Shown here: positions 8,547 through 17,290 of the stretch, piece by piece
Numbering within the stretch: position 1 is the first letter of the stretch
Layout: each line of letters opens with the position of its first letter
Source: Pseudomonadales bacterium
GTDB lineage: Bacteria; Pseudomonadota; Gammaproteobacteria; Pseudomonadales; Azotimanducaceae
Reading direction: 5' to 3'
Assembly (NCBI GenBank): GCA_016779385.1
Contig: JADHNT010000021.1
Location: 1 to 32,397 of the forward strand
DNA length: 32,397 nucleotides
The notes under the pieces: generated by a model
What the model was told of the DNA's origin: nothing
Seen by the model: only the letters and a program-made list of their open reading frames with translations
The model's database searches: none
Translations under genes and position numbers: made by a program

Positions 8547-9800
8547 ATGGCAGAGGGGCACGGCCGGGGCTTTACCACGGAGATTTTGCACAGCGATCGC
8601 CTAGGGGGACCAATTGAGCACGGGGCGCTTCACAAGCCCGTGCACGGCTCCGTGGCCTACGGCTTTGATACGGCGGAAATGCTAGCGGCGGTGTTTCAGG
8701 GTACGGAGAAGGGATTCTCCTACAGCCGCAGCGGTAACCCTACGGTGGAAGCGCTGGAAGCCAAGATCACGGCCATGGAAGGGGGCGTGGGGACCGTGGC
8801 CTTCGCCACGGGCATGGCGGCCATTGGATCCCTCATCTTTTCCCTTCTGCGCCGGGGCGATCACTTCCTGTCCTCCTCCTTCCTCTTTGGCAATACCAAC
8901 AGCCTCTTCCAGAGCTTTGCGGGGCAGGGCATCGACGTGAGCTTCGTGGATGCCACCGCCGTCGACGCCGTGGAAGCCGCGTTGCGGCCGGAAACGCGCA
9001 TGGTGTTCGTGGAAACCATCGCTAATCCGCGCACGCAGATTGCTGACCTCGAGGCCATCGGGGCCCTCTGCGCCGAGCGCGGTATTGTTTTTGTGGTGGA
9101 TAACACCATGACCTCGCCCTGGCTCTTTCAGCCGAAGGCTGTGGGGGCGCACCTCGTGGTGAACGCCCTAACTAAATACATCGGCGGCCACGGCGCAGCC
9201 CTTGGGGGCTCGGTGACGGACACGGGACTGTTCCCCTGGGATCGCTACCCCCACATCTTTGACGCCTACCGCGGCGCGCCGCCGGCGCGGCAAGCCCTGG
9301 CCCAACTGCGGAAGAAAGGGCTACGGGACTTTGGCGCGAGCCTCGCGCCGGAGGCCGCCCACACCCTGGCCTTGGGAGCGGAGACGCTGGCCCTGCGTCT
9401 CGACCGTGCCTGCGGCACTGCGGCGGCCCTGGCGGCCCTGCTTCAGGCCCATCCAGCGGTGCAGCAGGTGTATCACCCAAGCCTTGCTGATCATCCCCAG
9501 CATGACCGGGCAGCAAAGCTCTTCCGCCACCCCGGGGCCCTGCTTAGCTTTGAGCTTGATCCCCGGGAAGATCTCTTCGCCTACTGCAATCGCCTGACCC
9601 TGGCCGTGAACTCCACGAATCTGGGGGACAACCGGACCCTCATCATCCCCGTCGCCCACACCATTTATTTCGAGATGGGCGCCGAGCGCCGGGCGGCCAT
9701 GGGCATTAGCGAGGGCTTGCTTCGGGTGAGCGTGGGCATCGAAGATCAAGAGGACTTGCTGAACGATTTCGCCGCGAGCCTCGCGACCCTTAAGTTTTAA
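8547..9800 (+). CDS. PLP-dependent Cys/Met metabolism enzyme (cystathionine gamma-synthase family)
   Basis: This is a 417-residue fold-type I PLP enzyme. The cofactor lysine is K210 in NALTKYIGGHG, the PLP-nitrogen aspartate is D185 in FVVDNT, and the phosphate-binding YSRSGNPT block is at 59-66. The family includes cystathionine gamma-synthase, O-acylhomoserine sulfhydrylase and methionine gamma-lyase; sequence alone does not separate these here. The frame runs open further upstream, but AAGAGG at 8535-8540 six bases before ATG 8547 sets the start. That leaves 29 bp after the AttH-like gene, so it may be cotranscribed. The C terminus ends in the usual SVGIEDQEDLLNDF block. A sulfur amino-acid role would fit the MetR gene elsewhere in the window, but no direct link is visible. 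Confidence 0.88.
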   Translation: MAEGHGRGFTTEILHSDRLGGPIEHGALHKPVHGSVAYGFDTAEMLAAVFQGTEKGFSYSRSGNPTVEALEAKITAMEGGVGTVAFATGMAAIGSLIFSLLRRGDHFLSSSFLFGNTNSLFQSFAGQGIDVSFVDATAVDAVEAALRPETRMVFVETIANPRTQIADLEAIGALCAERGIVFVVDNTMTSPWLFQPKAVGAHLVVNALTKYIGGHGAALGGSVTDTGLFPWDRYPHIFDAYRGAPPARQALAQLRKKGLRDFGASLAPEAAHTLALGAETLALRLDRACGTAAALAALLQAHPAVQQVYHPSLADHPQHDRAAKLFRHPGALLSFELDPREDLFAYCNRLTLAVNSTNLGDNRTLIIPVAHTIYFEMGAERRAAMGISEGLLRVSVGIEDQEDLLNDFAASLATLKF

Positions 9801-9823
9801 GGAAGACAGCCGAAGGAGGGGAT

Positions 9824-10588
9824 ATGGGGAAGCTTTTAGATAAGGTAGCCGTCATCACCGGGGGCTCCGGCGGGATCGGGGAAGCCGCGGCCAAGCGGTA
9901 TCTGGCTGAGGGAGCCAAGGTGGTGCTCGTGGACCTCGACGGCGAGGCCCTGGCCACCGTCGCGGCGCGCCTGGGCGATGACGTTGCGGTGTACGCCGGG
10001 GACATTACAACCCCGGAGGCCAATGCGGCCATGGTGGCGCTGGCGACGGAGCGCTTTGGGGGCGTGGATATTTTTCTCGCCAACGCCGGGATAGAAGGGA
10101 CCGTAGCGCCCCTCACTACGCAAAGTGTGGAGGTCTTCGACCGGGTGATGGCGGTGAACGTTCGGGGCGTGTGGCTAGGCCTGCAGGCGGTGTTCCCCGC
10201 CATGGCGAAGCGCGGCGGGGGCTCCGTCATCATCACCTCTTCCGTGGCCGGCATCGGCGGCACCGCGGGCCTATCGCCCTACGTCACCAGCAAGCACGCG
10301 GTGATCGGCATGATGCGCTGCGCTGCTCTCGAGGGCGCTGCGGATCGCATTCGGGTCAACACGGTGAATCCGTCCCCCGTGGAGACGCGCATGATGCGCT
10401 CCCTCGAGGACGGCATGATGCCGGGGGATGGGCAGGCGGCGCACGCCACCATCGCCGCGGGCATCCCCCTGGGGGAATACGCCCAGCCAGCGGATATCGC
10501 CAACATGATGTGTTTCCTCGCGAGCGATGAGGCCCGCTTCATGACCGGGGGGGTTTACATGGTGGATGGAGGCATCAGCGCCAAGTGA
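9824..10588 (+). CDS. Classical SDR family oxidoreductase
   Basis: This 254-residue classical short-chain dehydrogenase has the Rossmann glycine motif TGGSGGIG at 12-19, NAG at 87-89, catalytic S140 and the Y153-x3-K157 pair in SPYVTSKHA. An acidic residue after beta-2 (VDLDG, D37/D39) favours NAD(H) over NADP(H). It ends in the usual FMTGGVYMVDGGISA block, consistent with a tetrameric cytosolic enzyme acting on a hydroxyl/keto substrate. AAGGAGGG lies just upstream of the ATG. Its last codons overlap the purC GTG start by 4 nt, which suggests cotranslation, though no metabolic link to purine synthesis is evident. The substrate is unknown. Confidence 0.93.
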   Translation: MGKLLDKVAVITGGSGGIGEAAAKRYLAEGAKVVLVDLDGEALATVAARLGDDVAVYAGDITTPEANAAMVALATERFGGVDIFLANAGIEGTVAPLTTQSVEVFDRVMAVNVRGVWLGLQAVFPAMAKRGGGSVIITSSVAGIGGTAGLSPYVTSKHAVIGMMRCAALEGAADRIRVNTVNPSPVETRMMRSLEDGMMPGDGQAAHATIAAGIPLGEYAQPADIANMMCFLASDEARFMTGGVYMVDGGISAK

Positions 10589-11535
10589 TCGAAAGTCACG
10601 ATTTCCCGCGCCCTTCGGCGCCGCTCCTCGAGACGTCCCTGCCCCTACCCCTCCGGGGCCGGGGGAAGGTTCGGGATCTCTACGACGTCACCTTGGATGA
10701 TGGCCAGGAGGCCTTGCTCCTTGTGGCTACCGATCGCCTCTCGGCCTTCGACGTCATCATGGGCAACGGCATTGCGGGCAAGGGGATCGTGCTCACCCAG
10801 TTGGCACGCTTTTGGTTCGACTTCTTTTTGCCGCGCCTACCGCACCACGTCCGTACGACGGATCCGGCGCGCATCCCGGGGCTCTCTGAGGATGAGCGGG
10901 CCCAGCTCGAAGGCCGCATCATGGTGTGTAAGCGCCTGCCCGTGGTTCCCGTGGAGTGCGTGGCCCGGGGCTACCTAACCGGTTCCGGCTGGGCGGAGTA
11001 TGAGCGCGACGGGGCGGTGTGTGGTCATCGCCTGCCGGAGGGGCTGCGCAATGGCGATCGCCTCCCCCATGCGATTTTTACCCCGGCGCATAAGGTGGAC
11101 GCGGGGCACGACGAAAACATTGATTTTGCGACCCTTGAGCGCACCGTTGGCCCAGAGCTGGCGGAGGCCCTCGCCCAGGCGACGCTCATGCTCTATGAGG
11201 AAGCGAGCCGCTACGCGGCGTCTCGCGGACTGATTTTGGCCGATACGAAGTTCGAGTTTGGCCTCGATCGCAAGGGCGATTTAGTGCTCATCGACGAGGT
11301 GCTTACGCCTGACTCCTCGCGCTTCTGGCCCGCCGATGGCTGGACCCCGGGGCAGCCCCAGGCCAGCTTCGATAAGCAGTTCATTCGTGATCACCTGGAA
11401 ACCTTGGTGGCTGAGGGCGCCTGGAACCGGCAGCCGCCGGGGCCCATGCTTCCCGACGCCGTGCTGCAGCAAACTCTCGATCGCTACCTTGATGCCTATG
11501 CTCGGCTCACGGGGCACCGGCTCCGCTTCGTCTAG
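10585..11535 (+). CDS. purC: Phosphoribosylaminoimidazole-succinocarboxamide (SAICAR) synthase
   Basis: It catalyses the ATP-dependent joining of aspartate to CAIR in de novo purine synthesis. Diagnostic blocks are all present: the nucleotide loop RGRGKVRDLYDV, RLSAFDVIMGN, the CAIR-binding VPVECVARGYLTGSGW, FTPAHKVDAGHDENI, DTKFEFGLD and LIDEVLTPDSSRFW. At 316 residues it is of the longer, yeast Ade1-like size rather than the roughly 240-residue E. coli PurC. The start is GTG overlapping the SDR stop (GTGA). The gene ends 15 bp from a convergent hydrolase gene, with no clear intrinsic terminator between them. Confidence 0.96.
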   Translation: MIESHDFPRPSAPLLETSLPLPLRGRGKVRDLYDVTLDDGQEALLLVATDRLSAFDVIMGNGIAGKGIVLTQLARFWFDFFLPRLPHHVRTTDPARIPGLSEDERAQLEGRIMVCKRLPVVPVECVARGYLTGSGWAEYERDGAVCGHRLPEGLRNGDRLPHAIFTPAHKVDAGHDENIDFATLERTVGPELAEALAQATLMLYEEASRYAASRGLILADTKFEFGLDRKGDLVLIDEVLTPDSSRFWPADGWTPGQPQASFDKQFIRDHLETLVAEGAWNRQPPGPMLPDAVLQQTLDRYLDAYARLTGHRLRFV

Positions 11536-11550
11536 CTGTCGCCCCTCTCT

Positions 11551-12570
11551 TTAGCATTCCGGAAACGCGGCAGCGAGGGCGTGGAGGGGTGCCATGATCC
11601 GGGGCACCTCTCCGTTCGGGCTTTTCCCCAGCCGTAGGGCAAGCACGTCTCGGGCCGGATCGCACAGGATGCGCTGCCCTTCATAACCGCTGGCGTAGAA
11701 GCGCCGAGGGTCGGCGGGGTCAATCCACCAATGCAGGCCGTAGCCCTCCTCCTGGGTGAGCGTGGTAGAGGTGCGGGCGCCGTCAACCCAGCTTTCCTCG
11801 AGCAGTGCTCGATCTTCCCACCGCCCGCCCCGCAGGTAGAGGAGGCCGAAGCGCGCGAAGTCCTCTGCGGTGCAGAAGCAGAAGCTCGAGGCCTTCCAGA
11901 GCCCCGTCCCGTCCACCTTAGGCACGGCGCCTGTGATGCCCAGGGGGGCGAAGAGGTCTTGCTGGAGCCTAGTCAGGAGCGCAGCTTCCCCGCCGAGGCG
12001 GTCCGCCAGAATCCGGGCGATCAGGTTGGTGGTGCCGCTGGAGTAGCTGAAGGTACTACCCGGGGGGTGGAGCAGGGGCTTGGCCGCCGCATAAGCGGCA
12101 ACGTCATCTTTACCGCTGCCCCAGAGCATCTCGATGACGTCGGAGACCGTGCCGTCCTCATAGTCTTCCCGGAACTCGAGGCCGCTGCGCATGGCGAAGA
12201 GCTGGCGCAGGGTGATGGCGGCTCGGGGGTCTTTAGTCCAGGCGGGGAGGCCCGTAGGGGCATCGAGGTCGATGAGCCCCTCCCGGGCCATCAGCCCCGC
12301 TAGGGCGTGGAGCTGGCTTTTGGCCATGGACCAGGAGGCCAGGGTGCTCTCTGCCGTGGCGCCGTCCCCGTAGTGTTCGGCGACGAGGCGGCCCTCATGA
12401 ACGACGAGCACCGCGTAGCAGTCGCCGTCCTCGGGCCCTGGTTGAGTGAGAGCGTCATAGGCGCGCTGATAGGCGTCCTCGTTAAGGCCCTCGGGCAGGG
12501 TGCCTCGGGGCCAGGCCATCGTAGGCCAGGGGCAGGTGGGGTCCTGAGACGGAAAGGAGGGTTGGGTCAT
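11551..12570 (-). CDS. Serine beta-lactamase-like hydrolase (class C/EstB-type)
   Basis: This 339-residue member of the serine beta-lactamase/penicillin-binding fold has the nucleophile in SxxK form, S81-M-A-K84 (ASWSMAKSQ), and a YSS at 176-178 in place of the usual YxN. Homologues of this type are often esterases, peptidases or amide hydrolases, so resistance should not be assumed. I see no signal peptide, suggesting a cytoplasmic enzyme. A longer frame exists upstream, but GGGAG six bases before ATG 12570 supports this start. It follows a LysR-type regulator on the same strand after an 80-bp gap and may be controlled by or cotranscribed with it. The substrate cannot be named. Confidence 0.85.
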   Translation of the reverse strand: MTQPSFPSQDPTCPWPTMAWPRGTLPEGLNEDAYQRAYDALTQPGPEDGDCYAVLVVHEGRLVAEHYGDGATAESTLASWSMAKSQLHALAGLMAREGLIDLDAPTGLPAWTKDPRAAITLRQLFAMRSGLEFREDYEDGTVSDVIEMLWGSGKDDVAAYAAAKPLLHPPGSTFSYSSGTTNLIARILADRLGGEAALLTRLQQDLFAPLGITGAVPKVDGTGLWKASSFCFCTAEDFARFGLLYLRGGRWEDRALLEESWVDGARTSTTLTQEEGYGLHWWIDPADPRRFYASGYEGQRILCDPARDVLALRLGKSPNGEVPRIMAPLHALAAAFPEC

Positions 12571-12650
12571 GGTGCGCTCCCGTAGCTTTGGGTTCAGTGT
12601 CCCCAGCACGGCCGCGAGGCGCAATGGTCCTCAGGGCCCCTGAGTGGCAC

Positions 12651-13577
12651 CTAAGCGGGCTCGAAATGTTCCCGGTTCCCACCGAAGCGTGCCTCGAGGC
12701 CCGCAGCGAGGGTGTCGCTCACCGTTCGCAGGAGAACTCGCTGCCGGGCGCTGGGGCGGGCCACCACCCAAATGGGCAGGCTTTGCTGCTCCTCATCGGT
12801 CCCGCGGGCGAGACGCTTAAGACGGCTGTCCTCGTCCCCGAGGTGCCGGGGGAGGGCGACGATGCCCCAGCCCGCCGCCGCCGCGGAAGCCCGCGCGCTG
12901 AGGGCATCGGAGCGAAAGGCAATACGGCTCGGGGGAATAAGCCCCCCAAGGGTCTTTAGCGCCGCGGTGAAGCGCTGCTCCGAGACCCCGTCGACGTACC
13001 AGTGCTCATCGTAGCTGTCCTGGGTTGGCATCCCCATGCGATCAAGATAGGCGGGGCTGGCGTAGGCGGCGAGGGGCAGGCCGCCGACCCGCCGAGCAAG
13101 CAGTTCTTGTTGCACGGGGCGCAAATGGCGCAGGGCGATATCTGCGTCCCCCTCCAACAGGTTCAAGGCCTCGGCGCTGACGATAAGCTCAAAGACGCGC
13201 TGCCGTTTCCCCGTAAAGTCCTGGAGCCCAGAAAGCAGGGTAGGGGCGAGGTCCGCCAGGAGCTCGGCGACGGTGATGCGAACCACACCGTCCGGCGTGT
13301 TTCGCGCCGTTTCCGCCACGGCGAGAAACTGCGCGGCCTCCTCGCCCATGGCCTGGCTGACCGAGGCCAGGCGGCGTCCGAGATCATTCAGGGCGAGGCC
13401 CGTGCTGGTCCGGTCGAAGAGGGTCTGGCCGAGCTGCTCCTCCAGCTGCTGGATGTGTCGAGCGACCGTGGGGTGGGCAAGGCCGAGGTGCTTGGCAGCG
13501 CGGCCGAGGCCCCCTTCTCGGGCGACGGCTTCAAAGCTGCGTAGCAGGTTCCAATCGAGGTGGGCGAGGCCGGGCAT
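12651..13577 (-). CDS. LysR-type transcriptional regulator
   Basis: This 308-residue LTTR has an N-terminal winged helix-turn-helix (about 8-65, with GGLGRAAKHLGLAHPTVARHIQQLE) followed by a linker and a periplasmic-binding-type effector domain. GGAG seven bases before ATG 13577 and the family's usual N terminus (HLDWNLLRSFEAVA) fix the start; the longer upstream frame is unlikely. It lies upstream of the serine hydrolase on the same strand and is divergent from the small secreted protein gene. The shared 208-bp region holds a perfect 8-6-8 inverted repeat about 68 bp upstream of this start, a good candidate for its own operator. The effector is unknown. Confidence 0.92.
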   Translation of the reverse strand: MPGLAHLDWNLLRSFEAVAREGGLGRAAKHLGLAHPTVARHIQQLEEQLGQTLFDRTSTGLALNDLGRRLASVSQAMGEEAAQFLAVAETARNTPDGVVRITVAELLADLAPTLLSGLQDFTGKRQRVFELIVSAEALNLLEGDADIALRHLRPVQQELLARRVGGLPLAAYASPAYLDRMGMPTQDSYDEHWYVDGVSEQRFTAALKTLGGLIPPSRIAFRSDALSARASAAAAGWGIVALPRHLGDEDSRLKRLARGTDEEQQSLPIWVVARPSARQRVLLRTVSDTLAAGLEARFGGNREHFEPA

Positions 13578-13644
13578 GGGGTTCTCCGCATGATCTTGGG
13601 GCGTAGGGCGGTTTAAGGGCTTTTTTGTGATACATTTATGAACA

Positions 13645-13666
13645 TTATGCAGACTAGGCTGCATAA
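13645..13666. promoter_or_regulatory. Candidate LysR operator: perfect 8-6-8 inverted repeat
   Basis: TTATGCAG at 13645-13652 is repeated in inverse as CTGCATAA at 13659-13666, separated by 6 bp. The site lies 68-89 bp upstream of the lysR start in an A+T-rich pocket. Its left arm overlaps a minus-strand CATAAT (13644-13649) that resembles a -10 hexamer. Dyads in such positions are typical of LTTR autoregulation; binding itself is inferred. Confidence 0.55.
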
Positions 13667-13717
13667 AAGTGAGAAACCCATTCTACGTTACTTAGGTTCC
13701 CACACAAGCTCCATATT

Positions 13718-13732
13718 GTTACCTTGGGTAAC
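13718..13732. promoter_or_regulatory. Perfect 6-3-6 inverted repeat upstream of the small secreted protein
   Basis: GTTACC-TTG-GGTAAC forms a perfect palindrome with a 3-bp centre, 54 bp before the start codon of the downstream gene. It resembles a compact operator half-site pair for a dimeric regulator. No specific regulator is recognised. Confidence 0.4.
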
Positions 13733-13734
13733 GA

Positions 13735-13768
13735 GTTCAGGGCCCCCACCTCCCCCACATCCCTGAAC
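13735..13768 (+). promoter_or_regulatory. Leader hairpin just before the ribosome binding site
   Basis: GTTCAGGG at 13735-13742 pairs perfectly with CCCTGAAC at 13761-13768 across an 18-nt C-rich loop. The Shine-Dalgarno GGAG follows at 13775-13778, and the ATG is at 13786. If transcribed, the stem would sit directly upstream of the ribosome site and could protect the mRNA or be bound by a regulator. It lacks a T tract, so it is not an intrinsic terminator. Confidence 0.4.
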
Positions 13769-13785
13769 CCTTTTGGAGTCACATC

Positions 13786-14133
13786 ATGAAAGCGATAACA
13801 ACCCTGATTTCAGCAGCTCTTCTCACCAGCGCCCTCTCCGCGGAAGCTCGCCTGAGCTCTCCGGCAGAAACGCGGGGCTACGCAGCGTGCTTTGACGCCG
13901 CCGCAGAAGCCCTCCCCGGTCTCGTGGCGAAGCGCGACTACTTCATCTCCAAGAATGATGAAGGCAACACTTACTTCATCAATGGTACGGCATGGCAGGG
14001 CAATGCCCGCACTGACGTGCGCGTTTACTGCGAAACGGCTTCCAACGGCCGCAAGCTGAGCAACGTCCGGACCTCCGAAGGTCGCTTTGCCCTGGCCAAT
14101 GGTGTGGCCACGGACACCATCGCTGCGAAGTAA
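13786..14133 (+). CDS. Small secreted protein of unknown function
   Basis: This 115-residue protein has a clear Sec signal peptide: MK, a hydrophobic stretch with ISAALLTSALS, and a likely cut after AEA near residue 22. The mature part is about 93 residues with two cysteines (in YAACFDAA and RVYCETAS) that could form one disulfide in the periplasm. I do not recognise the family. GGAG sits seven bases before the ATG, a hairpin and a palindrome lie upstream, and a strong intrinsic terminator follows. It is thus a well-insulated single-gene transcription unit, which suggests substantial independent expression. It is divergent from the LysR gene, which may or may not control it. Confidence 0.8.
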   Translation: MKAITTLISAALLTSALSAEARLSSPAETRGYAACFDAAAEALPGLVAKRDYFISKNDEGNTYFINGTAWQGNARTDVRVYCETASNGRKLSNVRTSEGRFALANGVATDTIAAK

Positions 14134-14154
14134 GTTTTTTCCCGCCTCCCCTCT

Positions 14155-14189
14155 GCGGGGCGCTCGCACTGCGGCGCCCCGCTTTTTTT
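14155..14189 (+). terminator. Rho-independent terminator
   Basis: A perfect 9-bp G+C stem, GCGGGGCGC (14155-14163) with GCGCCCCGC (14174-14182), has a 10-nt loop and is followed at once by seven T. It lies 22 bp after the small secreted protein stop codon. Confidence 0.9.
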
Positions 14190-14232
14190 GGGGTCGTGCT
14201 AGGCTCGTACCCCCAGGGCGAGGGGATCGGCT

Positions 14233-15222
14233 TTGTTCACCGCGGCTAAACTCATCGAAACCGCTCAGGAGGCGCCCCACGGCGGGCTCCTTGATCGCCT
14301 TCAGCGTCATCTGCTTCGCCTGCCTACGGTCCCCGTGGCGGCCCACACCCAGGCGGCCTTCGAGGCTTTGCAGCGCGAACTGGGCCCAAGTCCCGGGGCC
14401 CTGATTTTTGACTCGGGGTGCGGCACCGGGGAAAGCACGCGGAACCTCGCGGAGCGCCACCCCGAGGCCTGGGTGGTAGGCGTGGATAAGTCCGCGGACC
14501 GGCTTGGCCGGCTTCGTGCAGCCCTCCCCGCGAACGTCCGCCTTGTTCGGGCGGAGCTAGGGGACTTTTGGCGCTGCGCCGTGGCCGCGGGCTGGCGCCT
14601 CAACGCCCACTACCTGCCCTATCCCAATCCCTGGCCCAAGGCGCGCCATTACAAGCGCCGCTGGCCCGCCCATCCCGCCTTTCCTTGGCTCCTGGGCCTG
14701 GGCGGGGACCTCGAGGTCCGGAGCAACTGGCGCCTTTATCTTGAGGAATGGCATATCGTGCTGGAGAGTCTGGGCGTTGCCAGCACGCTGAGTCCCATAG
14801 CCCCGGCCCTGGAAGCGCCCCTCAGCCCCTTCGAAGCGAAGTATTTGGCCAGCGGCCATGGCTGCTATGCCCTTCGCGCAGAGCTGGGTTCGGGAGGCAT
14901 ACCGGCCCCCAGCTGGTCCGCCTACCAAGCGCGCTGTGAGGCGCCGGAGGCGTTCAGTCGCCCGGCTCTAATGGCCCTCCTGGCGGCGCTGCCGGCGGAG
15001 ACCTCCCAGCGAAGCGCCCTCGAGGCTGCCCTCACCTTGCCCTCCCTGCGTAAGCCCGAAGGGCATCGTGGCGCCGCGGCCTCCGATTTTTTTCCTTGCG
15101 ATCTTGCCCCCGGGGAGTGGGAGGCGCTCCGCGAGACCTTGGAGCAGGTTCTTGAGCAGAGGGCGGAAGGGGGCGATGATCCGGCCCTAACGCTCGCGCT
15201 GCGGGCCCTTCGTTCTCGCTAA
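14233..15222 (+). CDS. TrmB-like SAM methyltransferase with altered motifs and C-terminal extension
   Basis: Residues about 40-218 match the tRNA m7G46 methyltransferase fold: SAM loop FDSGCGTGES (59-68), RHPEAWVVGVD, the tRNA-contact block PNPWPKARHYKRRW at 131-144, SNWRLYLE at 164-171 and SPFEAKYLASGHG at 198-210. In E. coli TrmB, as I recall it, the corresponding blocks read PDPW and TDW; here both aspartates are asparagine (N132, N165). About 110 further residues follow, with no recognised domain, against about 240 total in E. coli TrmB. The start is TTG with GAGGGG seven bases upstream, 44 bp after the terminator. It may be a TrmB paralogue with changed specificity or activity; whether it modifies tRNA is unclear. 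Confidence 0.82.
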   Translation: MFTAAKLIETAQEAPHGGLLDRLQRHLLRLPTVPVAAHTQAAFEALQRELGPSPGALIFDSGCGTGESTRNLAERHPEAWVVGVDKSADRLGRLRAALPANVRLVRAELGDFWRCAVAAGWRLNAHYLPYPNPWPKARHYKRRWPAHPAFPWLLGLGGDLEVRSNWRLYLEEWHIVLESLGVASTLSPIAPALEAPLSPFEAKYLASGHGCYALRAELGSGGIPAPSWSAYQARCEAPEAFSRPALMALLAALPAETSQRSALEAALTLPSLRKPEGHRGAAASDFFPCDLAPGEWEALRETLEQVLEQRAEGGDDPALTLALRALRSR

Positions 15223-15234
15223 AAGGAGCCGTCC

Positions 15235-16295
15235 GTGACCGACAACCTGCCGTCCCTCCTCGAAGGCGTTCGCATCCTCGATCTGTCCGCCGTCATTTCC
15301 GGTCCCCTAGCTACGGGGCTCATGGCCGATCAGGGCGCGGAGGTTTGGAAGGTGGAAAGCCTCGCGGGCGGGGATATGACCCGCGCCCTAGGGGCCCAGC
15401 ACCGGGGGCTCACGGCCATGTTCGCCACGGTGAATCGCAACAAAAAGAGCATAGCGCTCGATCTGAAGGACCCTCGGGGGCGGGACGCCCTGCTTGCCTT
15501 GGCGGCCCAGTGTGATGTGTTCGTGGAGAACTTCCGTCCTGGCGCAGCGGCTCGCCTCGGCCTCGACTATGAGGCCATTCAGGCCGTGCGCCCGGAGGTG
15601 ATTTACCTGTCCATTTCGGGCTTTGGCCCCGAGGGCCCATATACCAAGCGCCGCGTTTACGATCCCGTGATTCAGGCCGTATCGGGGCTCGCCGAGGCCC
15701 AGGGGGGTGCGGAGCCGAGCCTCATGCGCACCCTCGTATGTGACAAGGTAACGGCCCTTACCGCGGCCCAGGCCTTAAGCGCAGCGCTCTTTGCCCGGGC
15801 CCAGGGGAAGGGCGGGCGGCGCCTGTCCCTGTCCATGCTCGACGCGGCGCTCTACTTCAACTGGTCCGATCTGTTCTGGAACCACACTTTCCTGAGCCCG
15901 GAGGCCGAGGCCCACCCCGAGCTCGCCGACACCTTCGGGATTTCACGCACCGCCGATGGGCACCTCTGCGCCATTGTCGGCGCCGGCGTGGATTTTTCGG
16001 ATTTCACCACGGAAGGGGCCATGGCAGCCCTTGATGAGTACGACATCCCCTGTGCACCAGCCCTGCCGCGATCCGCCGTGCCTGACGACCCCCAGGTGCA
16101 GGCGTCGGAAAGCCTGGTGCCTCACGAGCACCCGGTGGCGGGCCCCATGCGTCAGCCCCGGCCTCCGGTACGGGATGGGGCGCCCTTGCGCCTTGCGCCA
16201 GCGCCGCTCCTGGGCGCCGATACGGAAGCGGTGCTGGCCGAAGCCGGCCTCAGCGCCGATGCGATTGCGGCCCTTCGCGCTGCAGGGGTCGCACG

Positions 16296-16299
<4 letters not shown>
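15235..16299 (+). CDS. Family III CoA-transferase (CaiB/BaiF)
   Basis: This 354-residue family III CoA-transferase moves CoA between acyl-CoA and free acids through an aspartyl-CoA anhydride. The likely catalytic aspartate is D170 in RTLVCDKVTALTAAQ, at the position of D169 in formyl-CoA transferase. N-terminal hallmarks are VRILDLSAVISGPLAT, ADQGAEVWKVE and NRNKKSIALDLKDPRGR; YDPVIQAVSGL precedes the active site. It is somewhat shorter than the common 390-430 residues, trimmed in the C-terminal part. AAAGGAG lies upstream of the GTG start, 12 bp after the TrmB-like gene. Its stop overlaps the LOG-like gene by ATGA. Alpha-methylacyl-CoA racemase is an alternative activity of the same family. 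Confidence 0.92.
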
Positions 16300-16864
<565 letters not shown>

Positions 16865-16868
<4 letters not shown>

Positions 16869-17254
16869 GTGAAGCGAACACCGTAGTGAAAGCATTCATG
16901 GAGGCCTTCAACGCCATGGACATCGACGCCATCGTCGGCGCCTTCACGGACGATGCGGCATACCACAACATGCCCGGCCCCCCGGTGTCTGGACGCTCGG
17001 CTATCGAGGCCGTCATCCGCGGCTACCTGGGCCTTGCTTCGGAAATGGATTGGAAGATTGCCTACCAGGCGGAGGTGGCCCCAGGGGTGGTCTTAAACGA
17101 GCGCCTCGATCGCTTCAAGCTGGCCAAGGGCTGGCTCGAACTGCCGGTTATGGGGGCCTTCGAGGTGGTGGACGGGAAGATCGCCTGCTGGCGGGACTAC
17201 TTCGATATGGCGGATTTTCAACGCCAGCTGGCGGCCCACCAGGGCGAGGGTTAG
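16865..17254 (+). CDS. Limonene-1,2-epoxide hydrolase-like protein with intact active site
   Basis: This 129-residue SnoaL/NTF2-like cone-barrel protein matches the limonene-1,2-epoxide hydrolase family rather than a generic SnoaL. The Rhodococcus enzyme uses an Asp-Arg-Asp set with Tyr and Asn holding the water. All five have counterparts here: Y33 and N35 (AAYHNMPGPP), R80 and D82 (LNERLDRF) and D111 (CWRDYFD). The expected activity is one-step hydration of an epoxide to a diol. It overlaps the LOG-like stop by ATGA and precedes a crotonase by about 36 bp. The sequence does not say which epoxide; a terpenoid or sterol-like substrate is inferred from the family and neighbours. Confidence 0.85.
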
Positions 17255-17290
17255 GCGGAGATTTCACGGGTTTTAGAGGGAGGGATGACG

